Source of the DNA: JALOAD01 sp023228995 [NCBI: Candidatus Muiribacterium halophilum]
Lineage (GTDB): Bacteria > Muiribacteriota > Muiribacteriia > Muiribacteriales
Length of the DNA stretch: 64,000 nt
Direction of reading: 5' to 3'
NCBI GenBank assembly: GCA_023228995.1
Contig: JALOAD010000005.1
Location: 77,735 to 141,734 of the forward strand
The first letter of the stretch is position 1; every line of letters starts with the position of its first letter. The notes under the pieces are model-generated. The model searched no databases and was not told where the DNA came from. It was given only the letters and a program-made list of their open reading frames with translations. Positions 1 through 8,937 of this stretch are shown here, piece by piece. A program made the translations under genes and the position numbers.

Positions 1-2
1 GT

Positions 3-86
3 AAAATTTCATTTTACAAACTTAAAGATAAACCTTTATATATTGAACATTTGAAATTTGGACATTCTCTTTTCTTTTCTGAATGA
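3..86 (+). CDS. 3' end of an unidentified upstream gene (partial)
   Basis: An open frame enters from the left edge and ends with TGA at 84-86. The last 27 residues include the stretch KPLYIEHLKFGH. The stop overlaps the ATG of the next gene in an ATGA arrangement, the usual sign of translational coupling, which is the main reason to believe the frame. Too little is left to identify a family. The downstream neighbour is a glycosyltransferase, so a role in surface polysaccharide synthesis is possible but only inferred. Confidence 0.45.
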   Translation, partial: KISFYKLKDKPLYIEHLKFGHSLFFSE

Positions 87-1183
87 AAGTTTTAGTATTA
101 TCTCCTTTTATTCCTAGAGAAAATACAGGCGGGAGCGGGTTAAAGCTTCTTTTTACCCTTTCCTGCCTTAAAATTTTATATAGTAATATTACTTTGATCA
201 CTTATTATACTGATAAAAAAGATCTTTTTTATTTAAAACAATTTAGTGTTAAAAATAAAATTGTTATTAAAGCTCAAAAAAAAGATACACGGTTTTCTTT
301 AAATAATATTCATTATATTAATAGATTTTTTTCTAAAAAAATTAAACGTTTTTTATGTGATAATCAAAATAATTATGATTTTATTTATATTGATTCTATG
401 TTTTTTTCTTTATTTAAAAAATATATTAAAAAACCTTTTATTGTTGATTTTCATAATTTTCATACTGATTTACTATTTAATCATATAAAAAACACTATAA
501 ATCCTCTAAAAAAAGCTTTTATTTACTATCAATACTTGATTACAAAAAATTTTGAAAAAAATTTAATTGGTGATTGTAATGTTAAAAAAGTTATTACTGG
601 GGAAATTCCTCTAAAATATCAAGGTTTTATTAAAAATTACTTTAAATTAATTCCATTTTCTATTGTAAATGATTTTAAAATAAGAAATTTACAAAAAGAA
701 AGTAATTTTAATTTATTATTTACTGGTAATTTTAATTGGTTACCTAATATTCAGGCTTTAAAGATAATTAAAGAAATGGCTTTTTTAAATTTAAATTTAA
801 AATTTAATATTGTTGGAAAAAACATTCCTGAAGATCTTTATCCTGATAATATTTTTATATGGAATAATCCTTCTAATACTGAGGTTTTTTTTAAAAAATT
901 TAATGTGTTTTTTTCTCCTATTGAAAATGGTTCTGGTATTAATATTAAAATTCTTCAAGCTTTAAAACATAATAATATTGTTATTGCACATAAAAACACT
1001 CTTATTAGAATGCCGTTTCTTGAAGGATATATTTTGACTTATTCAAATAATGTTGAATTACAAGAGATTTTTGATAATTTCGATAATATTGAAAATACTA
1101 GTTTTAAAAAATTACAAACACTAATAAATTACATGGAAGATAATAAAAATCAATATATAGAGTTTATAGTAAAAAAAAATTAA
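83..1183 (+). CDS. Glycosyltransferase family 4-like protein
   Basis: 366 residues, probably transferring a sugar from an activated donor during glycan or polysaccharide synthesis. The N-terminus has the GT-B opening of GT4 enzymes (PFIPRENTGGSGLK, residues 8-21), and the C-terminal half has the donor-site pattern FSPIENGSGINIKILQAL followed by a short-chain IVIAHK, equivalent to the family's P..G.G...K..E/QA motif. The ATG overlaps the stop of the preceding frame. Codon use is even more AT-biased than most neighbours, with long A and T runs, as often seen in surface-glycan genes. Acceptor and donor cannot be told from sequence. Confidence 0.8.
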   Translation: MKVLVLSPFIPRENTGGSGLKLLFTLSCLKILYSNITLITYYTDKKDLFYLKQFSVKNKIVIKAQKKDTRFSLNNIHYINRFFSKKIKRFLCDNQNNYDFIYIDSMFFSLFKKYIKKPFIVDFHNFHTDLLFNHIKNTINPLKKAFIYYQYLITKNFEKNLIGDCNVKKVITGEIPLKYQGFIKNYFKLIPFSIVNDFKIRNLQKESNFNLLFTGNFNWLPNIQALKIIKEMAFLNLNLKFNIVGKNIPEDLYPDNIFIWNNPSNTEVFFKKFNVFFSPIENGSGINIKILQALKHNNIVIAHKNTLIRMPFLEGYILTYSNNVELQEIFDNFDNIENTSFKKLQTLINYMEDNKNQYIEFIVKKN

Positions 1184-1212
1184 AAACCTGCGAAATAGTT
1201 AATACAGTTAGC

Positions 1213-1226
1213 ACAGCTAAAGCTGT
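1213..1226. repeat. Small palindrome ACAGCT-AA-AGCTGT
   Basis: Perfect 6-bp arms with a two-base AA centre, in the spacer between the convergent glycosyltransferase and rex genes. It belongs to a set of very similar short palindromes scattered in the spacers of this window. No T-run follows on either strand, so it is not a convincing terminator. Confidence 0.5.
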
Positions 1227-1240
1227 TAGTTAGAAAACAT

Positions 1241-1278
1241 AAAACAGATCCCGGCTCAGGAGCATAAAAAGATGACAA
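1241..1278. repeat. CCGGG hairpin element, degenerate copy 1
   Basis: The segment AAAACAGATCCCGGCTCAG followed by CATA and GATGAC matches, at the same spacing, the elements at 26991-27029 and 43304-43341. In this copy the right arm CCGGG has decayed to AAAAG, so the hairpin is lost. It lies between two convergent genes. Confidence 0.65.
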
Positions 1279-1308
1279 TGCTAGAACCACACTTGGGCAA
1301 TAAAAATG

Positions 1309-1938
1309 TTAATGTTTGTTTTTTATATGATAGCTTAATACTAATAAATTTTTGGACAAATGTTCATTAATTACATGAGTGTTTTTAGCAGATTTAATAT
1401 CAATTGGTGCAAAATTCCATACTGCTGGAACTTCATTTTGCACTAAAATATGGAATAATCCTTTAACTGCCTGCATTGGAGTTGTTAGTATTGCAATGTC
1501 AACTGAGTATTCTTTTAAATAATTTGATAAATCATCACATGATTTTACATTTAATTTACCTATTTTTTCACTAATTTTTTTTGAATCACAATCAAATATT
1601 GCTTTTAACATAAAATTTAACTTTTCAAAATATATATAATTTGCAAGCGCTTTTCCAATATTTCCTGCTCCTATTATTATAAAGTTTTTAGGATTATCTG
1701 TATTTAATATTTTTTCAATGCTTTTTTTTAAATGAACTATGTCATAACCATAACCTGATTTTCCAAATCCACCAAAATGGCTTAAATCTTTTCTAAGAAG
1801 AGCTGGTGATACTAATGCAAGTTCAGCTAATTCTTTAGAATCAACTCTTTCAACTCCGTCAAGCTCAAGATAAGTCAAATATCTTAAATATCTTGAAAGT
1901 CTTTCTATGGTTTTATTTGATATATGGATTTTATCCAT
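1309..1938 (-). CDS. rex: Redox-sensing transcriptional repressor Rex
   Basis: 209 residues, the usual length for Rex, a homodimer that binds operators when NADH is low and releases DNA as NADH/NAD rises. Residues 1-75 form the winged helix (recognition region SPALLRKDLSHFGGFGKSGYGY, typical of Rex, around 44-65), and residues 84 onward form the Rossmann NAD(H)-binding domain with GAGNIG at 90-95. AAGGAG lies six bases before the ATG, inside the end of the GH57 gene; the GH57 stop codon directly abuts the rex ATG, so the two are co-transcribed. Likely targets are fermentation genes elsewhere; no clear Rex operator was found in this window. Confidence 0.95.
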   Translation of the reverse strand: MDKIHISNKTIERLSRYLRYLTYLELDGVERVDSKELAELALVSPALLRKDLSHFGGFGKSGYGYDIVHLKKSIEKILNTDNPKNFIIIGAGNIGKALANYIYFEKLNFMLKAIFDCDSKKISEKIGKLNVKSCDDLSNYLKEYSVDIAILTTPMQAVKGLFHILVQNEVPAVWNFAPIDIKSAKNTHVINEHLSKNLLVLSYHIKNKH

Positions 1939-4353
1939 TTAAACTCCTTGTTTTCCAAATGGATTTAATTTTTCTCTGAATCTATCAATATTTATGTTTA
2001 ATAATTCAGCAAGATTTAATGTTAAAAATACAATGTCAAAATCAAATTCTTCAAAATCATTTATTGCTCTTCTTTTTTCAATTTCAATACAGTATTTTTT
2101 TAATATATCAAAAACAATATTTTTATCATGATCAACATTTACATATATATTTACTGCATTATTCATCTTAATTATATTTATTAATTTTTCAAGCGATTTT
2201 CTATTAACTGTATTTTCTAGATTATTAACTTCTAATAATATGTTATCTGATATTGTTTTAAAAATTTCTTCTTTATATATTTTTAATCCAATTGCTTTTA
2301 TCTTTGCAGATATATTTAATATTTTTTTATATATATCATTATTTTGCAAAATCATATACTCTTTTATTTTTATTAATAATTCATTCTGTAAATATACTGA
2401 TGCTGGTATTTTTAAAAAATCTGGAATTTCCATTCCTGATTGACATAGATAATGTATTATATCTTCGTTTTCTATATATATATTATTGTATACTTCAAGT
2501 AATTCATTATATTTACCTAATAATAATCTGTTTTTTATATCTTCTTTTTCATCATTAAATAGAGAATTAATATTAAGTGGTTTTAGACCAAAATTTATAA
2601 GTTCATCTTCTGTAGAACAATTTTGTTTTATTTTATTAAAATCTAATTTTTCAACAGAATAATATATCTTTAATTTAGAATTTTCATAATTACAAAATAC
2701 TTTGAATTCTTTTTTTACATTTTCAAAATCAACCAATAAATCAAAAATACTGCAATTTTCATTAATTTCTTCAAAACTTCCTTTTGTTATATTTATATTT
2801 GCTTTATAAAGCACAAAATCTTTTTCTTGAGAAAGTATAAAAAGACTTGCTGCATATAAAACAAAATACTCATGGCTTATCATAGAGGTTTTTGCATAAT
2901 TATCCCATATCCATCTTCCGTCTGAAATATTTTGTATATTAGATTTACCTTGTGATAATATTATTTTTACACTTTTCTCAATTTCTTCGCCTTTTGTTGA
3001 ATCTAGTTTTTTAATTAACTCAATTGTTTTTAAAGCATATTTCATGTTTTGCACAGGTTCAAGTCTTGATATATCTGCAAAAAACCATGCACATGATGTG
3101 AATATATATTGTGAATATTTTTGTATTTCCATTATTATTTCAAGAATATCTTTGTTTATTTCAATTGAATTTTCTTTTTTGAAATCTTCAATACTTAATT
3201 TATTGTTAATTACTTTTATATAATTATTTCTAAGATTTAAAAGTTCTTTATTTGATATTTTAATAAAATCTTCACAAAACTCATTAATTTCTGTACTAAG
3301 ATAATTAAAAGCATCTCTTAATGGTGTTCTCCATTTTTGATTCCAACCATCCATTCCATCTGTTGAACAACCACAATCTCTATACCATCTACCAACTCCA
3401 TGCGAACAGCTCCATGCTGTTCCATAATCGCCTTTTTTGAGTTTAACTTCATATTCAGGAGTGTTTTTTGCAACATAATATGCATAATTAACAAATTCTA
3501 TATTACTTTCATGAGCTTTTTTTATCAATGCTGTCATTGCCATATTTCCAAATGGTTCATGATGTCCAAAAGTTTCTCCATCTGTTGCTACATTGACAAG
3601 ATTGCTCCCTGGAGCATAACATTGTAAAATTCTTTCTCTAAAATAATCTGCATTTGTTAATAAATGTTCAAATGATATTGCTTTTGATAAATTTTTGTCA
3701 AAGAAATATATATCAAGATATTTATCTTCTATATAAACTCTATATGGTTTTCCTGTAGGAATACTTCCATCTCCTACATCTTTCCATTCTTCTTTACCTT
3801 TTTTTATGCTTTCTGCCTGAAATGGTGAACATATTGTAAACTTAATTCCTTCGTCTATTAAAAAACTAACAGTTTCCATATTTATTGCAGTTTCACCTAA
3901 CCACATTCCTTCGGGAGCTCTTTTAAAATGATATTTGAAATCTTCAATTCCCCACTTTATTTGTGTGATTTTATCTTCTGTTGATGCAAGTGGCATAATT
4001 ACATGATTAAAAACTTGTGCTATTGCATTTCCATGTCCTTCAAATTTTTCACATGATTTTTTATCTGCTTGTATTATTTTTTTATATGTAAATGGTAATT
4101 TTTTTTCTATCCATTTTAATAGTGTTGGTCCAAAATTAAAACTCATATATTCGTAATTATTAACTATATCTAGTATTCTCCCGAAACCATCAAGATATTT
4201 TGAAAATGCATTTGATGTATAACATTCTGCTGCGATTTTTTCATTAAAATCATGATATGGTTCTGCTCCATTTTGTCTTTCTATTTCACCTGTCCATGGG
4301 TTTTCTCTAGGTGGTTGATAAAAATGTCCATGTATAATTAGTTTTTTATTCAT
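1939..4353 (-). CDS. Glycoside hydrolase family 57 protein with DUF3536-type C-terminus
   Basis: 804 residues. The N-terminal catalytic barrel has HGHFYQPPRENPW at 8-20, PEGMWLGETA at 147-156 and VATDGETFGHHEPFG at 255-269, the conserved GH57 motifs (E154 and D258 region as likely catalytic residues). Known GH57 enzymes act on alpha-glucans such as glycogen or starch; this long subfamily has no well-defined substrate, so a role in intracellular glycogen turnover is inference. There is no signal peptide, so it is cytoplasmic. A strong GCAGGAG site precedes the ATG. It is followed without a gap by rex, linking storage-carbon use with redox control. Confidence 0.88.
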   Translation of the reverse strand: MNKKLIIHGHFYQPPRENPWTGEIERQNGAEPYHDFNEKIAAECYTSNAFSKYLDGFGRILDIVNNYEYMSFNFGPTLLKWIEKKLPFTYKKIIQADKKSCEKFEGHGNAIAQVFNHVIMPLASTEDKITQIKWGIEDFKYHFKRAPEGMWLGETAINMETVSFLIDEGIKFTICSPFQAESIKKGKEEWKDVGDGSIPTGKPYRVYIEDKYLDIYFFDKNLSKAISFEHLLTNADYFRERILQCYAPGSNLVNVATDGETFGHHEPFGNMAMTALIKKAHESNIEFVNYAYYVAKNTPEYEVKLKKGDYGTAWSCSHGVGRWYRDCGCSTDGMDGWNQKWRTPLRDAFNYLSTEINEFCEDFIKISNKELLNLRNNYIKVINNKLSIEDFKKENSIEINKDILEIIMEIQKYSQYIFTSCAWFFADISRLEPVQNMKYALKTIELIKKLDSTKGEEIEKSVKIILSQGKSNIQNISDGRWIWDNYAKTSMISHEYFVLYAASLFILSQEKDFVLYKANINITKGSFEEINENCSIFDLLVDFENVKKEFKVFCNYENSKLKIYYSVEKLDFNKIKQNCSTEDELINFGLKPLNINSLFNDEKEDIKNRLLLGKYNELLEVYNNIYIENEDIIHYLCQSGMEIPDFLKIPASVYLQNELLIKIKEYMILQNNDIYKKILNISAKIKAIGLKIYKEEIFKTISDNILLEVNNLENTVNRKSLEKLINIIKMNNAVNIYVNVDHDKNIVFDILKKYCIEIEKRRAINDFEEFDFDIVFLTLNLAELLNINIDRFREKLNPFGKQGV

Positions 4354-4374
4354 TCGAAACTCCTGCTATTTTAT

Positions 4375-4535
4375 AGGGTTTGTAGCGTTAGTAACTCTTT
4401 AACCCATGCGAGATAGCGAATCAAAATGTTCAATGAACATTTTTTGGCGAATTAGCGAAGTGGATTTAGTGCTTTTCCTATTTCACCCTTTCACTATTTC
4501 ACCCTATTAACTCTACTAACTCTTAACCCTTTAAC
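4375..4535. repeat. Spacer with C-rich tracts and a 21-bp palindrome
   Basis: The spacer between the nuclease and GH57 genes holds a perfect palindrome at 4423-4443 (arms AAAATGTTCA and TGAACATTTT around one base), GCGA-type words on either side of it, and then repeated ACCCTTTCAC, CCCTATTAA and CTTAACCC words at 4475-4535. The same vocabulary recurs in other spacers of the window. No promoter for the GH57 gene stands out, although this is its upstream region. Confidence 0.5.
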
Positions 4536-5362
4536 CCTTTAACTGTTTTAACATAATAATCTTTTAAAATCTTTGCATCATTTTCTAATGATGGTGATTC
4601 ACAAATCACTGTACCATTTACTTTGTATTTTACCATTAAATCTATTATTTTTTTATAATCAATTACACTTTCAAGTAAATTCAAGTGTTTTATTTCACCT
4701 TTTTCACCAAAATCTATTCCTGATAAATGACAATGCGCATCTTTAAAAAAATCAGGTAAATTTTTATTTAAAAAAATAAAAAGTTCTTCAAAATCTTTTT
4801 TTGAGTTATATCTTGCTAAATAATGAGAAAAATCAATACATGGAAGAGTTCTTTCTATTTTTAAACACATAAATAATAAATCTTCTTCTGATCCTATTTG
4901 GCTAGATTTTCCAGTTAACTCAGGTCTTAATATTATATGTTCCATATTATTGGAATCTAATTCTTCTCTAATTATTTTTAAATTTTTAACAGTTTTTAAT
5001 AAACTTTCTTCAACTGTATTGTCTAAATAAAAACCTGCATGAAATACAACATTTTTCCCTCCAGCTATGTTTAAAACATTTGCTGAATCTATTATTCTCT
5101 TTCTGCTTGAAATTATTTTTTCTTCTTCTTTTGAATTAAGATTTATATAATATGGACAATGACAGCTTAATAATATTTTGTTTTCTTGAGATTTTTCATT
5201 AAGTATTACAGCTTTTTTATGGCTTGTTCTAACTCCGCGTACAAATTCAAGTTCCATTGCATCAAGATTGTTTTCTCTTACTGCTTCAATTCCGCATTCA
5301 CTTGATTTTTTTTTTGAATTATTAGGTATGCCAGCTGTACCAAAATAAATATTATTTTGCAT
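4523..5362 (-). CDS. Endonuclease IV-like TIM-barrel metalloenzyme (AP endonuclease family 2)
   Basis: 279 residues, matching the length of Nfo, which cuts DNA 5' of abasic sites with three zinc ions. The spaced metal ligands of that fold can be traced: H68 (SCHCPYY), H108 (FHAGFY), E148 (LRPELTGK), D177 and H180 (DFSH), H212 (CHLSG), H226 (KHL) and E255 (CESP). The opening FGTAGIP and the RPELTGK motif resemble archaeal and candidate-phylum homologues rather than classical Nfo. The start overlaps the previous gene by 11 bases and has no strong ribosome-binding site, so it may be translationally coupled. A sugar isomerase of the same fold is the alternative. Confidence 0.75.
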   Translation of the reverse strand: MQNNIYFGTAGIPNNSKKKSSECGIEAVRENNLDAMELEFVRGVRTSHKKAVILNEKSQENKILLSCHCPYYINLNSKEEEKIISSRKRIIDSANVLNIAGGKNVVFHAGFYLDNTVEESLLKTVKNLKIIREELDSNNMEHIILRPELTGKSSQIGSEEDLLFMCLKIERTLPCIDFSHYLARYNSKKDFEELFIFLNKNLPDFFKDAHCHLSGIDFGEKGEIKHLNLLESVIDYKKIIDLMVKYKVNGTVICESPSLENDAKILKDYYVKTVKGLKG

Positions 5363-6008
5363 AATAATTTTTTACATAAGAGATTATTCCAAGGCAATAT
5401 GCGTAAGATTTTATAAAATCATCTAATTTATCATTATGTTCTCCAAATTCTGCCATGTTTTCAAAATATGGATCAAAATAATTTTTTCCTGCAAGTTCAC
5501 CTTTTTTGTATGAAGAATCTTCTGGAGAACCTGGAATAGTAAATGGTTGTGAATAGATTTTTTGAACAGTTTCTTTAGGATTTTTAAATTTATTAAAATA
5601 GTCTCTGGAATTTAAATATCCTTTTTTGAAATTTTTTACATATTCTTCAATATTATTTAATTTTGCTTTATTAATAATATCAGCCTTAAATCCTGACCTT
5701 GCATAATCTTCAAGAATTCTAAAATTATCAAGAGATACTTTTGAAAAAGCAGATATAAATAACTCAATATAGTATTTTGAACCTTGAAAGTTAATTATCT
5801 TTCTTTCAAATTTACCGTTAATTCGTATGTTTTCATATAATTTTTCATCATTTACAATAGTAATATCATTTTCACTTAATGTAAAAACATAAGGATAAAA
5901 ATAAGTTATAAACTTTATATCTTCTTTGTCTTCAATAAATAATGGCAACGAATAAGAATTTATTGATAATATAAATATTGAGAATAATAAAAATATATTT
6001 TTTGTCAT
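5352..6008 (-). CDS. Secreted or periplasmic protein of unknown function
   Basis: No family recognised. From the ATG at 6008 the 218-residue product opens with MTKNIFLLFSIFILSINSYS, a clear signal peptide, followed by a soluble mixed alpha/beta protein with a Lys/Asp/Tyr-rich second half (NFKKGYLNSRDYFNKFKNP region). A longer frame starts at a TTG at 6056, which overlaps the stop of the upstream regulator gene by four bases; it would put 16 polar residues before the signal peptide, so the internal ATG is preferred, though neither start has a good ribosome-binding site. It sits between the STAND regulator and the endonuclease IV-like gene. Confidence 0.6.
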   Translation of the reverse strand: MTKNIFLLFSIFILSINSYSLPLFIEDKEDIKFITYFYPYVFTLSENDITIVNDEKLYENIRINGKFERKIINFQGSKYYIELFISAFSKVSLDNFRILEDYARSGFKADIINKAKLNNIEEYVKNFKKGYLNSRDYFNKFKNPKETVQKIYSQPFTIPGSPEDSSYKKGELAGKNYFDPYFENMAEFGEHNDKLDDFIKSYAYCLGIISYVKNYYAK

Positions 6009-6052
6009 ATTACTATGATATTGTTTATTAGTAAAAATTTCAAGAAAAACTA

Positions 6053-8767
6053 TCAAATTCTTTTAAATACTGCGTAATTATTTTTTGGATTAAAAAGATA
6101 AAATCCACTTTCTTTAGCATTTATAATGTATTTCGGGTTTTTTGGATCAGGTTCTACAACTCCCCTTAATCTTGATATATTTACTCTAACCGTTATTGCA
6201 TCAGTTTCTGCATCGTATTCTCTTTTCCAAATTGTTTCAAAAATATTTTTAAATGATAATTCCTTACCTGGATTGTTTATAAAATATATAAAGAGATTTG
6301 CAACTGTCCTTTTTTTTAGTACATTCAACTCTCCTTTATGTTTTTCTATAATAATGTTTTTAATAAGATCTACAAAAAGATCAAATTGCTTTAAGTTTAA
6401 TACATGTTTATTGTAATCTTCTAATGTTATATTGCTATTTTGTCCATTGATAAATGCAATAAAAGGTTTTTCATCTTTTTTTTGTTCACCAAACCATTTA
6501 ATAAAAAACTCTTTTTCAGTTTTATTGATTTTTTCAAGCGAGTTTTCAAAAAGCTCTTTATATTCAAAATCCTTTTTTTCTAATTTATTTTTATTTTTTA
6601 ATAAAAACAAACCTTGAACTGCCCAATGATATTCCTGTATATTAATTAATGCTTCTATATGTTCTGATAATTTTATTGTATCAAAATCATTACCTTTGAA
6701 ATAATCAACAACACATCTTGTAATTCCAATCATTCTTTCAAGATTTTCAACACCTTCAATATTTAATGTTAAATTATTAGCATCTAAAAGTATTTTCTCA
6801 GCAAGTGTATATTCTTTTTTTATTATATATAATCTTACAAGATTTATATATAAATCTATAAGTCCTCTTTTTTCCTGATTATTTACTGCATATTTTAATG
6901 CTGCATTAAGATATTCTTCTGCTTTATTAGTATCCCATTTTAAAAGGTATATTTCTCCAATAAAGGAATAATTATAAACTAAACCGACTGTATCATTGAT
7001 TTTTTTTCTGTATTCAACTAGCTCAATTAAAAGATTTAATGCTTTTTGAGTTTCACCTGTTTCAAACAAAAGAAATGCTTGATTATGTCTAATCTTTCCT
7101 ACATAAAAATTTTCATTAATCTTTTTGAAAAGCTCTATTGCTTTTTCGTAATATGAAAAAGCTCTATTAAAAAATCTATCTGCAAAATCTATATCTCCTA
7201 AACCTTTGTAAATCCTAGCTTCCATCTCAGTATCAATGTTTTCAATGTTTTCTTTTGCTTTTTCAAAATACTCAAGTGCTTTTTTGAAATCACCTGAAAA
7301 CCTATAAGAATCAGCTTTTCCTATAAAACAACTTACAACTCCATTTATGTCATCTATATTTTTAAATATTTCTATACTTTTATCAAAATATTCCAGTGCT
7401 AAAGTATTTTCTGATAATAATGAATAAGCTTCTCCAAATGTCTTATATATAAGAGCTTTTAACTTTTTATCTGTAGTTATTTCAATTAATTCATCTAATG
7501 CTTCTATACATTCATCAAGTTTTCCCCATCTTAAATAAATATTAGCTTTAAAAAATCTTAATACAGGAAATGAATCACCAAATTTATCAAATACTGAATG
7601 AATTATACTGAGTAATTCAAAATTCTTACCTTGACTAAACATATTTTGTATAAATGTTTTTAAAAATTCTACTACTTTATTGTTATCAGATATTTCAAAC
7701 CAATAATAAAATGCTTGCAGTTTCATATCAATATCTTCAAATTCAGCAAAATAATCTGCGAATTTATTATATAAATCTTTTTTTTCTTTATTTGAAAGTT
7801 TATTTCTTAAATATTCTCGTAATATAGAATGTAAACTATATTTTTTTTCAGAATCTATATCGATTATGTAAAGATCTACTAATTTTGTTTTAATTTCATG
7901 AAAATCATATTTATCTATAAGTTTTTCTATTGTTGTCTGAGAAACTGATATATTAAATACGCAGAATTCTTTTAAGAAACTCTTTTCTTTATTTGAAAGA
8001 CTTCTAAAAAGACTATCTAAAATATATTTCTCAATTTCATCTCCAAATTCTCTACATTCATATAACATATTTTCAAAAACTAACTCTCCACTTATATAAA
8101 GACTTGAAAGCAGTTTAAGTGTAAATGGATGTCCTTGAACTGTTTTGTGAATTTTTTCTATAACTGTTTTTTTTGGAAGAGTTTTACCATGGCTTTCTAG
8201 TAATTTACTCATAAATTCAATTGTATCATCAATACTTAATCCATCTAACCTTCTTTCAAATACATCTACTCTATGTATTGGTGATAAACATACTCGTTTT
8301 CTTGTTGATATTATGAGTTTTGAATTATTAAAAAAATCTATTGCGTTTTCTATTAAATACTTGGTATTTTCATCTTCTATTATATTGAAATTATCAATAC
8401 ACAAAACAATATTACTGTTTTCTAAAAGACTAATTAGATTCCTTATAACTGTTTTGTTATCAGCTGATTTATCTCTTAATATTTCTTCAAACGAGCTAAT
8501 TTTTCTATCTTTGAACCATTTATTGACTTCTTCTAAAAAGTTATCAAAATTCCATTCTTCTTTGCAACTTATCCAAAAAAAATCTTTATCAACAAAGTTT
8601 TCTGCTAATTTAGATATTAGTTTTAATACAAGTGAAGTTTTACCAATTCCTGTAATTCCAGCAATTACTATTATTCTTTGATTATGAAAGCATTCTTGAA
8701 GCTTTATTATTTCTCTTTCTCTTCCTGCAAAATTATTTGGATAATTCGGAATTGTAAATTTCAACAT
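6053..8767 (-). CDS. STAND ATPase / TPR regulator with C-terminal OmpR-type DNA-binding domain
   Basis: 904 residues. Domains in order: NB-ARC-type P-loop NTPase with Walker A GITGIGKT (37-44), Walker B NIVLCIDNF (119-127) and a STR sensor near 154; winged-helix arm to about 340; a long array of TPR-like helix pairs (about 350-730, for example KALEYFEKAKENIE); and residues 814-893 forming an OmpR/PhoB-type winged helix (DAITVRVNISRLRGVVEP then GFYLF). STAND proteins are signal-gated ATP switches. The architecture is that of AfsR/SARP or MalT-type regulators, but the DNA-binding domain is an OmpR type at the C-terminus instead of the N-terminal position of SARPs. Divergent from the HEAT protein gene, whose promoter is a natural target. 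Confidence 0.85.
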   Translation of the reverse strand: MLKFTIPNYPNNFAGREREIIKLQECFHNQRIIVIAGITGIGKTSLVLKLISKLAENFVDKDFFWISCKEEWNFDNFLEEVNKWFKDRKISSFEEILRDKSADNKTVIRNLISLLENSNIVLCIDNFNIIEDENTKYLIENAIDFFNNSKLIISTRKRVCLSPIHRVDVFERRLDGLSIDDTIEFMSKLLESHGKTLPKKTVIEKIHKTVQGHPFTLKLLSSLYISGELVFENMLYECREFGDEIEKYILDSLFRSLSNKEKSFLKEFCVFNISVSQTTIEKLIDKYDFHEIKTKLVDLYIIDIDSEKKYSLHSILREYLRNKLSNKEKKDLYNKFADYFAEFEDIDMKLQAFYYWFEISDNNKVVEFLKTFIQNMFSQGKNFELLSIIHSVFDKFGDSFPVLRFFKANIYLRWGKLDECIEALDELIEITTDKKLKALIYKTFGEAYSLLSENTLALEYFDKSIEIFKNIDDINGVVSCFIGKADSYRFSGDFKKALEYFEKAKENIENIDTEMEARIYKGLGDIDFADRFFNRAFSYYEKAIELFKKINENFYVGKIRHNQAFLLFETGETQKALNLLIELVEYRKKINDTVGLVYNYSFIGEIYLLKWDTNKAEEYLNAALKYAVNNQEKRGLIDLYINLVRLYIIKKEYTLAEKILLDANNLTLNIEGVENLERMIGITRCVVDYFKGNDFDTIKLSEHIEALINIQEYHWAVQGLFLLKNKNKLEKKDFEYKELFENSLEKINKTEKEFFIKWFGEQKKDEKPFIAFINGQNSNITLEDYNKHVLNLKQFDLFVDLIKNIIIEKHKGELNVLKKRTVANLFIYFINNPGKELSFKNIFETIWKREYDAETDAITVRVNISRLRGVVEPDPKNPKYIINAKESGFYLFNPKNNYAVFKRI

Positions 8768-8937
8768 GTCTACTATTATACAAAAAAAATTAAATTTAAT
8801 CTATTTTAATTATTATTTATTAGAAACATATTTTAATTATTATGGTAATATTTTAAATAATGATTAAAAATTACCGATAATTACAGTAAATGTATTTTAC
8901 AGGTATTTACCTGAATAATTTTCTCGAGGTACACTAA
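8768..8937. promoter_or_regulatory. Divergent regulatory region with direct repeats and a palindrome
   Basis: The 170 bp between the STAND regulator and the HEAT protein hold two identical 15-bp direct repeats, TATTTTAATTATTAT at 8802-8816 and 8829-8843 (27 bp apart), and a palindrome CAGGTA-TT-TACCTG at 8899-8912. The HEAT gene has GAGGT eight bases before its ATG. Direct repeats are the usual target layout for OmpR-type winged helices; assigning these to the adjacent regulator is inference. Confidence 0.5.

Noticed and set aside
4423-4443. Rex operator before the GH57-rex operon
   Set aside because: The palindrome AAAATGTTCA-A-TGAACATTTT lacks the TTGTGAA/TTCACAA type arms of known Rex sites and looks like the general palindrome family of the spacers.
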